Positions 48,801-59,371 of a stretch of DNA of 64,000 nucleotides are shown here, one piece after another. Under the pieces are notes generated by a model. The model was given only the letters and a program-made list of their open reading frames with translations, searched no databases and was not told the origin of the DNA. How positions within the stretch are numbered: the first letter of the stretch is position 1; each line of letters opens with the position of its first letter. Origin of the DNA: Helichrysum umbraculigerum (Eukaryota; Streptophyta; Magnoliopsida; Asterales; Asteraceae); the NCBI GenBank assembly GCA_949592205.1, contig CATIUR010000005.1, positions 133,879,277-133,943,276 of the forward strand. The letters are read 5' to 3'. The position numbers and the translations under genes were made by a program.

Positions 48801-49490
48801 CAACATTTCTCCTGACGGTAAAGGTAACCGTACAATCTTCTCATGACAGATGATCTCTGCGCGGTTCAATGACAACCAATCCATGCCAACCACTATATCG
48901 AAGCTCCCTAGTTCTACCGGTAGTAAGTCTATCTTGAAAGAATGACCTTCTAATGTCAAGGAACATCCTGGTACTATTTCTCCTGATTCAATCAACTTAC
49001 CATCGGCTAGCTCTACAGTATATTTGTTATCTAGCTTAAGGGATTCGATCTCTAATAGTGGCCTAAACTCAGTGGACACAAAGCTTAAATCAGCACCTGA
49101 ATCAAATAACACAGAAGCAAAGTGGTTGTTTACTAGAAACGTACCAGTGACCGTGTTAGGATCCTGACGTGCCTCTGGTGCTCCTAACATGAACACGCGT
49201 CCACGAGCTAGCTGATTGTTGTTGTTGTTAGTAGGGTTGTTGTTGTTTCCACGATTGTTTCCATTGTTGTTGCGGTTACGAGTGTTGTTGGCGTTACGGT
49301 TTTGGTTATTGAGTCGAGGGCAACGGTTCCGATAATGCCTCGTGTCGCCACATTCGAAGCAACCCTGGTTTTGGCGAGCAGTGTTTCCCTAAGAGGCAGG
49401 GTTTACTTTACAGTTTTGGGTTTTGTGACCCCATCCCTTACAGCTGTCGCAAAACCAACACTCACCCTCATGGTGTTTGCTACACTTATC
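45813..49490 (-). pseudogene. Element E gag-pol, 3' portion (zinc knuckle to integrase)
   Basis: One continuous frame in register with the gag part at 58419-59371 once F and the duplicated TSD are removed (about 1541 sense-or-stop codons overall), but with premature stops: TAG 49389-49391 between the knuckle sequences, TGA 47988-47990 in RT (at KFSK, where B has KFSKCEFW), TAG 47133-47135 before integrase (where B has RIWLP). Visible domains: knuckle remnants, protease DSGAD, RT with FIDD, RNase H (DASHQGLGC), integrase core (TMDFITKLP, SDRDARF, GQSERT) and a chromodomain-like tail (WNSKRGPEFTWERE). No frameshift is seen. Close relative of B but clearly a separate family. Non-functional as annotated. 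Confidence 0.93.
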
Positions 49491-52420
49491 TGTAACACCC
49501 CCCAAATTTAACAGTTTATGGAAGCGACGTTTTGGGTGTTACTAATCAATAATCACAAGCACAAAGGATACAGTGAACGACTCTAAATGAGACGTTCGAA
49601 AAGTTATTACATTAATACATAAGTAGTTTCAAAATACAAGCTCGAGTTCAAGTAAAATCCTAGAGATTCTAATACATAACAGTAAGTACAAAAGTAATGT
49701 AATAAAATCTCCAAGCTTGTAAATGCATGTGACTCGAGCTAAGTAAGCTTATCCTGCTGGGCATCCCTACTGATGCTGTGTACCTGAGAAGCATTACTAA
49801 AACGGTCAACCAAAAAGGTTGGTGAATCTCACAGGTTTGTAAGTAAGTAAACAGTTGAACACACAAGTAGTATTTGTAAATCATAGCCAGCCAGTAAGTA
49901 ACGATCACAGGTTATGCTCATCGTTTACTTAAGTTTTAATAAGTGGGTGGTTGCAGGTTATGGTAACCGTTTGATACAATTGCCATGAGCCACCATAGTT
50001 GAAGCTTAACGTACAGTAAATATAGGTACCCCCTCATGAATGTAATCCAAAACATTCATACGGAACGAGTAAGAAATGCCCGTTTCTACAGGAACGGTTC
50101 GTGGTAGTGCTTGCTACCCCGGGCGGGGATTGTCAGTCCCATATGGATCCATATACTAAAACTCGCGCTTATCACATAACTAACAACTATGGTTCAGGAG
50201 GATTTCATTGGATTAGTCGTAAACTCATGCAGTTGGCGTATTCGTAATCTCATACAGTAAGTAATTCATGGCAGCAAGTAAGTTTTGTGTGTTCATGTAA
50301 AACAGTAATGCATCTCACCCCTGAGTAAAAACAGTAAAGTAGGGGCTGTAAGACTCACCTGAGTCTGGCAGACAATGTAGTAAGTAAGCAAGTAGTATCC
50401 CGAACTAGCAACCCTTAGCGTCCTAATACGCATAAGGTTTAGTAAGTAAATGGAATACTTGTAAAGTATCCATGCTAGTTGTTCCCAAACTAGTTAATGT
50501 CCATTAGTTTGTTTGTAAGTTTGTAAATCGTAGTTTGTATAAAAGTTGTACGGTTCGTTTGTTATCGGAGTATAATAATAATTCCATCCATTATTATTAT
50601 GTATTCATAATAGTTGTACAGTTGTAAAGTATATTCGTATGATCGTTTGTTTGTATTACAACATGTATCGTTTGCGTAAGTTCCAATGGGCTTAAACCCC
50701 AAAGGGTACGAGTGAAACCTCGTAAGTATTCGAGCGTATGTTCGTATCAGTTAACGTGTAATCCAGCACGTAACTAGTGAGTGAACTTGTAAGTTCGTAT
50801 CGGATGTAATCCCGTGTAATGTACAAGTGTAAGTTCGTTGGAGTGTAATCTCCTAAGTTTTTCGAGTGTAAACTCGTGTGCGTGTGTGAGTGAAATCTCA
50901 CGTTAATTTAGCATAGTCTTGTACGTATTCAAGTGTTGTTGTATACTTTCAAAAGTATAGTATTTTCAGGTATAAGTAGCATCGTATTTGATTTAGTAGT
51001 TGAAAAGTGATTCAAACACTTAGAGTATATTTTGTTTTCTGATCTGGGCTTTCTGCGACACAAGGCTTGTGTCGCAGACCGTATGCGACATAAGGTCTGT
51101 GTCGTATGGATTTGTTTCTGATTTAGTGTTTATGCGACACAATGGTTGTGTCGCAGACAAGGGTACGACACAACGATACGACATAGTCGTTGTGTCGCAA
51201 TCAAGCGATAGGTAAATTTTGTGTCGTAGACGGTACGACATATAATGCGACATAAGCGTTGTGTCGCATACATTGCGACATAACGTGCGACATAACATGC
51301 GACATAGCGTTGTGTCGCATGAAATTTCGGTCCGATGCGACACAAGAGGTCTGTTCGGAAATTTAGTTTCCGAAAACGTATTTTCCGGTTTCCATTGGGT
51401 CTAGAACTTTTATACTAGCTTTAATATGTTGTAATAAGTCCATAATAACTATTGGTAGTTGTTTTTAATGTTTGTGGTGTCGTTTTCTTTAAAATGACCA
51501 AAACCGACATTTACGTTAACGTGTTCAAAAACGAGTTTAAATTACATATTTGGACATTACTAAGTTAGGGAAACAATAATCTAGCAAAATAAAAATAATC
51601 GGAAAAGTTTCGGGTCGCCGGAAAACTTACAAAGTTGTCGAAACGAAAATCCGAAAAGATGAGTTTGTAGCCCTCGTTGCGGTGATCGTTGTTGCTCCTT
51701 TCCGTTTTGTGATTCAAGTAAGTTTCGTGGATGTTTTCTAGAGAGAGAGGGTGTCGATTTTAGAGAGAGAGAGATGAGATTAGAGAGAAAATTGGAGATG
51801 ATGAGGAGTGGGTTGTGTTGTGTGTGTAAGTGAATAAGGGAGTGAGGGGGGTTTGTCCCCTTGGCATGGCCGGCCCATGGTGGGGCCACATGGTGTGGTC
51901 TCACCAATTTTTCGTTCCCTCGCGTACGTGCTCCGTGCGGTGTTCGTTTCCCCGGTCGTTTAAACGTAAAACTAATTTTATACGCGGTTAAATATACGTT
52001 TGAAAATACGAAATAATACCCGATTATTAAGTTGAAGCATTTTATCAAAATACTAGTTTTCAAGTTATAAATCATAACTTAGTTTGTTTTGTCGGTTGGT
52101 CGAGTTTTCGGAGAGTTCGGTGACGTTTTAATTAAAACGTACGTTTTCCGTTATATTATAAACATAATATAAAGTAATAGTCAAAGTAATTAAATAATTT
52201 CACATTATTTAATAATCGTTTTACCAATGTCCGCAAGTTTGTACACTTGTTGTTTTATACGATTTGTACGAATCGTATACGCGTATATATACATATATTC
52301 CATCCATATATATATATATAATAAGTAGATAATGTATATAATCCTATTTCATATTATATACAAGTAATAAACACGTAATTAGGAAAATTTTAAATTGATC
52401 CAAATTTTGGGGTTGTTACA
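49491..52420 (-). repeat. Element F 3' LTR
   Basis: TGTAACACCCCCC to GGGGTTGTTACA. Hairpin domain: CAACC/GGTTG loop AAAAA (49807-49821), ATGAATG/CATTCAT around TAATCC (50036-50059), GGTAG/CTACC (50103-50118), GGGATT/AGTCCC loop GTC (50126-50140), palindrome ATATGGATCCATAT (50141-50154). A run of hairpins at 50705-50905 shares TGTAAT/TGAAAT-type loops (GGAT-GTA-ATCC, GGAG-TGTAAT-CTCC, CGAGT-GTAA-ACTCG, GTGAG-TGAAAT-CTCAC). Confidence 0.95.
51052..51345 (-). repeat. GC-rich palindrome cluster in F LTR (GCGACACAA type)
   Basis: Begins with a perfect 12-bp stem TCTGCGACACAA/TTGTGTCGCAGA, loop GGC (51052-51078), then TGCGACACAA/TTGTGTCGCA and TGCGACATA variants. The right LTR repeats it at about 57045-57338. 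Confidence 0.88.
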
Positions 52421-52434
52421 TTCTCCCCTTGTTA
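52421..52434 (-). other. Polypurine tract of element F
   Basis: Minus strand ends AACAAGGGGAGAA against the LTR start TGTAACAACC. Confidence 0.8.
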
Positions 52435-52516
52435 ATAAAATTTCGTCCCGAAATTTGTTCGAAGTAGTAATCGGTAGTTCTATACTAGTCAGGTAGCTCC
52501 AATGTGTACTAGCAGC

Positions 52517-53218
52517 CTACAGTTGTAGGGTAGGTCCTATAGTGTTTGAAATCAAGAAATCGTTAAGTGGTAATGTACCCCAAATTTTGTTGCCGGGAGG
52601 TAGTGGGCATTTGGCCTTGAGATGGCCAGCACTCCCACAGTTGAAGCAGAGTTTCGCCTTGGGGAAGTTAGTATTCTTAGGGTAGGACTTGCATCGACCG
52701 ATAGGTAAGGTACACGGTCCTTCATGATGCCGAGTGCACTTAGAACAGTAAGGTTTCTTTCCCAAGTAGTTTCCTGCAGAGTTGAAGGGAGAAATCTTCA
52801 CCCTTTTTGCTGGAGGTGACGTACAGTCAGTGTCGGTATCCTCTTCAGTAGGAGTACTTTGTGAAGTTGGTGGTGAAGTAGGGTTTTCTAAAGCTATCAA
52901 ACGTAGCTCGTACTCACGCATACGTATGTCATTTTGGAAAGCAATTCGTCGTAGGTCATCAATGCCTTCCCGTGCTTCAGTAAGTTGTTTTTGCAGCGAT
53001 TCAATAGTTTGGTTAAGGTGGTTGACTGATTCAGTAGTCAAGGTTTCATCAACTGGTGCTTTTGCAGCAGTTAGAGCAGCAGGAGGGGCAGGTGCTGCTG
53101 CTGATTCAGCGGAGTGTTCTGTATCACACTCGAGTTCGAGGAGGTAAGGAAACATCTTCGGTTCCTCACTGAGCAGTTCATTTTGCAGTGTAGGGTTGTT
53201 GACGGAGTGAGTTGTCAT
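52517..53218 (-). CDS. Element F ORF2: coiled-coil plus zinc-knuckle protein (233 aa)
   Basis: Begins 300 bp downstream of the F gag stop, where pol would be. Residues 1-60 are acidic, then Ala/Pro-rich (AAAPAPPAALTAAKAP); about 63-112 is a probable coiled coil (VNHLNQTIESLQKQLTEARE, MREYELRLIALE); 113-133 is Ser/Thr/Pro/Asp-rich; PPAKRVKI at 135-142 resembles a classical nuclear localisation signal; then YLGKKPYCSKCTRHHEGPC, a gag-type Cys/His stretch, and one perfect CX2CX4HX4C knuckle C191-C194-H199-C204. There is no capsid domain. The C-terminal half resembles the nucleocapsid region of F's own gag (YKGSKPYCSKCSRHH), so it may be a gag-derived duplicate that swapped capsid for a coiled coil. 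The frame is open and complete. Function unknown; RNA or DNA binding is the only part supported by motif. Confidence 0.8.
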   Translation of the reverse strand: MTTHSVNNPTLQNELLSEEPKMFPYLLELECDTEHSAESAAAPAPPAALTAAKAPVDETLTTESVNHLNQTIESLQKQLTEAREGIDDLRRIAFQNDIRMREYELRLIALENPTSPPTSQSTPTEEDTDTDCTSPPAKRVKISPFNSAGNYLGKKPYCSKCTRHHEGPCTLPIGRCKSYPKNTNFPKAKLCFNCGSAGHLKAKCPLPPGNKIWGTLPLNDFLISNTIGPTLQL

Positions 53219-53518
53219 TTCCTACGAAATACGTGTTCTATTTAAGAATTTGCCTCAAGTAAGTGAAGTTATATTAATTTATCTGTTTAAAGTAACGAAT
53301 AGCATACGAGTTCCCGGTCTCAACCAGTGTGAGATAATTGGGAAGGGAGTTTGGATTACTGTGTCTAAAGTGTAAGGCAAATTGTGTTGTCGGGATTTAA
53401 GTAGTCGGTCGTTTCCTAATCCTATTGTGTACTTAGGATCAAAGAAAACACACAGAATAAAATACAGTTATACATAAGTCATTGAGCGAGAGATTTATGA
53501 GAAAACAGATTCGGGTAG

Positions 53519-54610
53519 TCAAAGAATAAGCGTACCCGGGTTGAGTAAATCACAGAGTCTCGGATTTGGGTCATCCTCCCTAGCATTGATTACATAAGCT
53601 CTACTCCTTGTATTGTTGGTTCGGGGTTTCAGCTTAGGGCAATCCTTCCTGAAGTGCCCGGTACCGTTGCACTCATAGCAGGTCTTGGGTGTAGAAGTAT
53701 CAGTACCAGTGGGGTTGGTTCGGCAGTCTTGGGCCAGGTGCCCGAATTTCTTGCACTTAGTGCAGGGGCAGGAGCCGTTATGATGGCGGCTACATTTGGA
53801 GCAGTAAGGCTTGCTCCCCTTGTAAGCCTTTGAGTCATTGACGTTGACAATTGCAAGCTTTTTGTCAGAAGTCGGGTTGGATGAGTGGGGACTTACTTCC
53901 CATTTACGTTTGTTATTCGCAGACGGGGTTGAAGTCGAGCCACGGCGGACAGAATTGGCCGTTAGTTCATGAGCCATGCGAATGGCGCTCTGAATGGTTC
54001 CTGGTTTAGATGAAGTCACCAGATCTTGAAGTCGCTCAGGAAGTCCATCAACGTACTTTTCGATCCTTTTGTACTCAGGATCAACCATGGATGGGCACAA
54101 GAGTGCCAGCTGGTGAAAACGGTTGGTGTAGCCGGTGATGTCATCACCCTGCATCTTGTGATTCCAGAATTCCACTTCCAATTGCTTCAGCTCATCTCTT
54201 GGGCAGTACTCGCCCCTCAGCATGACCTTCAGTTCATCCCACTGTAGTTTGTAAGCCTCGGCAACGCTCACAGTCTGTGCATATGTGTTCCACCAGGTAA
54301 GGGCGGTGTCAGAAAAAGTACTGGTGGCGAACTTAACTTTATCCTCTTCCTTGCAGTTGCAGATGAGGAATACTGATTCGATTTTCTCGGTCCAGCGAAT
54401 CAGACCGATCGCTCCTTCAGTACCTGCAAAGCTCAAGGGTTTGCAGTTTTGGAAGTCCTTGTAGGTGCAGGTTTTGGGTTGTGGTCCAGTATTAGCGGTA
54501 TCTTCGCTACCAGGGGCTGAAGTCCGGGTAGCTAGAGCTTGAGCCACACTACGGGCAATTATACCCGCTACTTCGGCTTCAGTAAGAGTGATTTGTCGTC
54601 GAGGAGGCAT
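53519..54610 (-). CDS. Element F gag (363 aa), truncated before protease
   Basis: Start MPPRRQITLTEAEVAG matches B gag. Capsid motifs GLIRWTEKIESVF, ALTWWNTYAQTVS, YTNRFHQLALLCP; zinc knuckles CTKCKKFGHLAQDC and CYECNGTGHFRKDC. The frame runs 20 residues past AYVINAREDDPN, the point where B enters its protease domain, and stops. So F arose by loss of everything from protease onward. Gag itself is intact and related to B gag, so B (or a relative) is a plausible helper for particle formation, reverse transcription and integration; that dependence is inferred. Confidence 0.93.
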   Translation of the reverse strand: MPPRRQITLTEAEVAGIIARSVAQALATRTSAPGSEDTANTGPQPKTCTYKDFQNCKPLSFAGTEGAIGLIRWTEKIESVFLICNCKEEDKVKFATSTFSDTALTWWNTYAQTVSVAEAYKLQWDELKVMLRGEYCPRDELKQLEVEFWNHKMQGDDITGYTNRFHQLALLCPSMVDPEYKRIEKYVDGLPERLQDLVTSSKPGTIQSAIRMAHELTANSVRRGSTSTPSANNKRKWEVSPHSSNPTSDKKLAIVNVNDSKAYKGSKPYCSKCSRHHNGSCPCTKCKKFGHLAQDCRTNPTGTDTSTPKTCYECNGTGHFRKDCPKLKPRTNNTRSRAYVINAREDDPNPRLCDLLNPGTLIL

Positions 54611-55470
54611 GTTCCTTGAAACAATAAATAAAGAACATGTGAAAGTTTGAACAAGAATTATGATTGTGATGGTTTTAGTAAGTTTAGAGAAAATATGCCA
54701 AAGTTTGAAGGTTGTTTAAAGTTGTGTACTATAAATAAGTTTATACGGTTTTGAAGTTTTTGAAAATTTTATAAAACATTTTTGTGAGAAATTTTGTAAC
54801 AAGTTTGATAAAAATACATTTGTTATAAAATTTTGATAGTAAAAGTCGGTTGTATAATTTGAAATCTGACGAAAATTGAGCTGAAAATGGTTTTATTAGG
54901 TTACACCTAACGGTACAGTAGTGTACATTGTAGAATGTTACAAACGTAGAATTAGATAGGAATAGCAAATGAAAACAAGGTCTCGATCTTCATGTCGAAG
55001 GATGTTCGAGTAACTATGGTTGTCGGTTATAACGGTGTGGAAGTCTTCGGACGTAAGCCGGTAGTCGTGAATTCATAAAAGTTAAATAAAGACAGAATGA
55101 CGAGAATCGAGTCGTCGTTTGTTCGATGAAATGTTAAGGAATATTAATTTCGTAGTAGTCGAGAGAGTATCGTATCGGGGAAAGAGGCCTATGTATATAT
55201 ATATATATCACATAACCGCCTAGTTCGTGTCTAGCACAATCACGTAAAAGTCCCGGTTCCCTCGAGGTCAGAGTCAGCTAATGCATTCCGGTTCAACATA
55301 ACCCCTTTCAGAACTCACATCATCTTCATTTAATTGTACATAGTTGATCAGGCTATGTTAAATTAAACTTGTATGCTGTAATTCCTGAACCAGTTATACT
55401 TAATGAGGAATACTGCCTAACGGTCATAGTCTAGGCCCACTAAATGCAACCTAGTTCACTATAACCTTAG
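54611..55470 (-). other. Element F leader
   Basis: Non-coding between primer site and gag. About 55190-55470 is clearly related to the B leader (GAGGTCAGAGTCA-CTAATG, CATCATCTTTATTTAATTG-type blocks), while 54611-55180 is unrelated AT-rich sequence. Confidence 0.75.
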
Positions 55471-55482
55471 GCTCTGATACCA
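55471..55482 (-). other. Primer binding site of element F
   Basis: Minus strand TGGTATCAGAGC, three bases from the 5' LTR; initiator tRNA-Met type as in B. Confidence 0.92.
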
Positions 55483-55485
55483 ATC

Positions 55486-58418
55486 TGTAACACCCTAAAT
55501 TTAACAGTTTGCGGAAGCGACGTTTTGGGTGTTACTAATCAATAATCACAAGCACAAAGGATACAGTGAACGACTCTAAATGAGACGTTCGAAAAGTTAT
55601 TACATTAATACATAAGTAGTTTCAAAATACAAGCTCGAGTTCAAGTAAAATCCTAGAGATTCTAATACATAACAGTAAGTACAAAAGTAATGTAATAAAA
55701 TCTCCAAGCTTGTAAATGCATGTGACTCGAGCTAAGTAAGCTTATCCTGCTGGGCATCCCTACTGATGCTGTGTACCTGAGAAGCATTACTAAAACGGTC
55801 AACCAAAAAGGTTGGTGAATCTTACAGGTTTGTAAGTAAGTAAACAGTTGAACACACAAGTAGTATTTGTAAATCATAGCCAGCCAGTAAGTAACGATCA
55901 CAGGTTATGCTCATCGTTTACTTAAGTTTTAATAAGTGGGTGGTTGCAGGTTATGCTAACCGTTTGATACAATTGCCATGAGCCACCATAGTTGAAGCTT
56001 AACGTACAGTAAATATAGGTACCCCCTCATGAATGTAATCCAAAACATTCATACGGAACGAGTAAGAAACGCCCGTTTCTACAGGAACGGTTCGTGGTAG
56101 TGCTTGCTACCCCGGGTGGGGATTGTCAGTCCCATATGGATCCATATACTAAAACTCGCGCTTATCACATAACTAACAACTATGGTTCAGGAGGATTTCA
56201 TTGGATTAGTCGTAAACTCATGCAGTTGGCGTATTCGTAATCTCATACAGTAAGTAATTCATGGCAGCAAGTAAGTTTTGTGTGTTCATGTAAAACAGTA
56301 ATGCATCTCACCCCTGAGTAAAAACAGTAAAGTAGGGGCTGTAAGACTCACCTGAGTCTGGCAGACAATGTAGTAAGTAAGCAAGTAGTATCCCGAACTA
56401 GCAACCCTTAGCGTCCTAATACGCATAAGGTTTAGTAAGTAAATGGAATACTTGTAAAGTATCCATGCTAGTTGTTCCCAAACTAGTTAATGTCCATTAG
56501 TTTGTTTGTAAGTTTGTAAATCGTAGTTTGTATAAAAGTTGTACGGTTCGTTTGTTATCGGAGTATAATAATAATTCCATCCATTATTATTATGTATTCA
56601 TAATAGTTGTACAGTTGTAAAGTATATTCGTATGATCGTTTGTTTGTATTACAACATGTATCGTTTGCGTAAGTTCCAATGGGCTTAAACCCCAAAGGGT
56701 ACGAGTGAAACCTCGTAAGTATTCGAGCGTATGTTCGTATCAGTTAACGTGTAATCCAGCACGTAACTAGTGAGTGAACTTGTAAGTTCGTATCGGATGT
56801 AATCCCGTGTAATGTACAAGTGTAAGTTCGTTGGAGTGTAATCTCCTAAGTTTTTCGAGTGTAAACTCGTGTGCGTGTGTGAGTGAAATCTCACGTTAAT
56901 TTAGCATAGTCTTGTACGTATTCAAGTGTTGTTGTATACTTTCAAAAGTATAGTATTTTCAGGTATAAGTAGCATCGTATGTGATTTAGTAGTTGAAAAG
57001 TGATTCAAACACTTAGAGTATATTTTGTTTTCTGATCTGGGCTTTCTGCGACACAAGGCTTGTGTCGCAGACCGTATGCGACATAAGGTCTGTGTCGTAT
57101 GGATTTGTTTCTGATTTAGTGTTTATGCGACACAATGGTTGTGTCGCAGACAAGGGTACGACACAACGATACGACATAGTCGTTGTGTCGCAATCAAGCG
57201 ATAGGTAAATTTTGTGTCGTAGACGGTACGACATATAATGCGACATAAGCGTTGTGTCGCATACATTGCGACATAACGTGCGACATAACATGCGACATAG
57301 CGTTGTGTCGCATGAAATTTCGGTCCGATGCGACACAAGAGGTCTGTTCGGAAATTTAGTTTCCGAAAACGTATTTTCCGGTTTCCGTTGGGTCTAGAAC
57401 TTTTATACTAGCTTTAATATGTTGTAATAAGTCCATAATAACTATTGGTAGTTGTTTTTAATGTTTGTGATGTCGTTTTCTTTAAAATGACCAAAACCGA
57501 CATTTACGTTAACGTGTTCAAAAACGAGTTTAAATTACATATTTGGACATTACTAAGTTAGGGAAACAATAATCTAGCAAAATAAAAATAATCGGAAAAG
57601 TTTCGGGTCGCCGGAAAACTTACAAAGTTGTCGAAACGAAAATCCGAAAAGATGAGTTTGTAGCCCTCGTTGCGGTGATCGTTGTTGCTCCTTTCCGTTT
57701 TGTGATTCAAGCAAGTTTCGTGGATGTTTTCTAGAGAGAGAGGGTGCCGATTTTAGAGAGAGAGAGAGATGAGATTAGAGAGAAAATTGGAGATGATGAG
57801 GAGTGGGTTGTGTTGTGTGTGTAAGTGAATAAGGGAGTGAGGGGGGTTTGTCCCCTTGGCATGGCCGGCCCATGGTGAGGCCACATGGTGTGGTCTCACC
57901 AATTTTTCGTTCCCTCGCGTACGTGCTCCGTGCGGTGTTCGTTTCCCCGGTCGTTTAAACGTAAAAACTAATTTTATACGCGATTAAATATACGTTTGAA
58001 AATACGAAATAATACCCGATTATTAAGTTGAAGCATTTTATCAAAATACTAGTTTTCAAGTTATAAATCATAACTTAGTTTGTTTTGTCGGTTGGTCGAG
58101 TTTTCGGAGAGTTCGGTGACGTTTTAATTAAAACGTACGTTTTCCGTTATATTATAAACATAATATAAAGTAATAGTCAAAGTAATTAAATAATTTCACA
58201 TTATTTAATAATCGTTTTACCAATGTCCGCAAGTTTGTACACTTGTTGTTTTATACGATTTGTACGAATCGTATACGCGTATATATACATATATTCCATC
58301 CATATATATATATATATAATAAGTAGATAATGTATATAATCCTATTTCATATTATATACAAGTAATAAACACGTAATTAGGAGAATTTTAAATTGATCCA
58401 AATTTTGGGGTTGTTACA
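55486..58418 (-). repeat. Element F 5' LTR
   Basis: Same as the left LTR apart from scattered substitutions and small indels near the edge (TGTAACACCCTAAATTT here, TGTAACACCCCCCAAATTT there; TTTGCGGAAG here, TTTATGGAAG there). Confidence 0.95.
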
Positions 58419-59371
58419 TTATCACACTTAGGTTTGTTGCCTAAGTATGGTTTTGGTTCCACAATAGTGGCAGCGTAAGACTTAGGATTTCCAGATCCTT
58501 TCTTGTTGGATTGACCCTGACGGTCATTCCATTTACGCTTCTTACCTCAAGAACTACCAGCTTCAGCACTGCTCGGCTCAACCTTGGCCGGCACAGTTTT
58601 CTGTGTCAGCGTCCCCATTCTAACTGCTTCATCAGTCAAACTCTGCGCTAGGGTAACAGCGCTCCTGAAGGTGTCAGGTTTGGAGGACGTAACTAAACTC
58701 CTGATCTGCGGTGCCAGTCCATACACATAGCGTTCAATACGCTTGTACTCAGGTGTTACCATATGTGGCACAAGACGAGCTAGTTCTTGGAACCTGGTTG
58801 TATAACCAGTGATATCAGCACTAATCATAGCAATGTTCCACAGCTCAGTCTCAATTTTCTGCATCTCACTGCGAGGGCAGAATTCTTCCATCATCATACG
58901 CTTCAATGTTTCCCATGTCATTGAATAAGCAGCTGGTCGTCCCATTGACTGGACTTGACTGTTCCACCAAGTCAAAGCTTTATCAGCTAGTGTGCAGGTG
59001 ACATATTTCACCGCAGTGTCTGGTAGACAATCACTGATATCCAACACCGAATCCATCTTTTCTATCCAGTGTATAATACCAATAGCACCTTCAGTGCCAC
59101 AGAAAGGAGGTGGTTTACATGCCTGAAATGTCTTATATGAACACCCTCGGCGGGTATTCACAACAGTCTCAGCGTTAACAGGGGTCGATCCACTGTTATT
59201 AATCCCATTCTCACGGTTTCGACTTGTCTCATACTCGGCAATACCTTCAGCAATGCGTCTAGCAATCATCTGCTCAGTAGTTTCCTCAGTGTTAGGTGGT
59301 GGAATGGTTTCAGGTGTAGGGGGTACAGTTGTCTTTTGACTGTTCCTAGTAATTCGTCGTTTTGGCGGCAT
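58419..59371 (-). pseudogene. Element E gag, 5' portion
   Basis: Start MPPKRRITRNSQKTT. Capsid motifs GIIHWIEKMDSVL, ALTWWNSQVQSMG, YTTRFQELARLVP, then SSAEAGSS and an in-frame TGA at 58547-58549, after which GKKRKWNDRQGQSNKK continues the same frame to the F insertion at NKPKCDN. The interrupted zinc-knuckle region resumes at 49490. This copy therefore carries a premature stop, an 8.9-kb insertion and three further stops downstream. Confidence 0.9.

Larger units (their letters stand above)
49491..58418 (-). mobile_element. Element F: non-autonomous LTR retrotransposon (8928 bp) nested in E gag
   Basis: TSD TTATC at 49486-49490 and 58419-58423. LTRs 49491-52420 (2930 bp) and 55486-58418 (2933 bp) are nearly identical. 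The internal region is only 3065 bp and holds gag plus a second small frame; no protease, RT, RNase H or integrase. A tRNA-Met primer site and a polypurine tract are both present, so the element looks replication-competent in cis if proteins are supplied. Confidence 0.95.

Noticed and set aside
51020..51345. 107-aa Cys/Arg-rich frame in F LTR (also 57013-57336)
   Set aside because: Translation of the GCGACACAA palindrome cluster; both copies are LTR duplicates.
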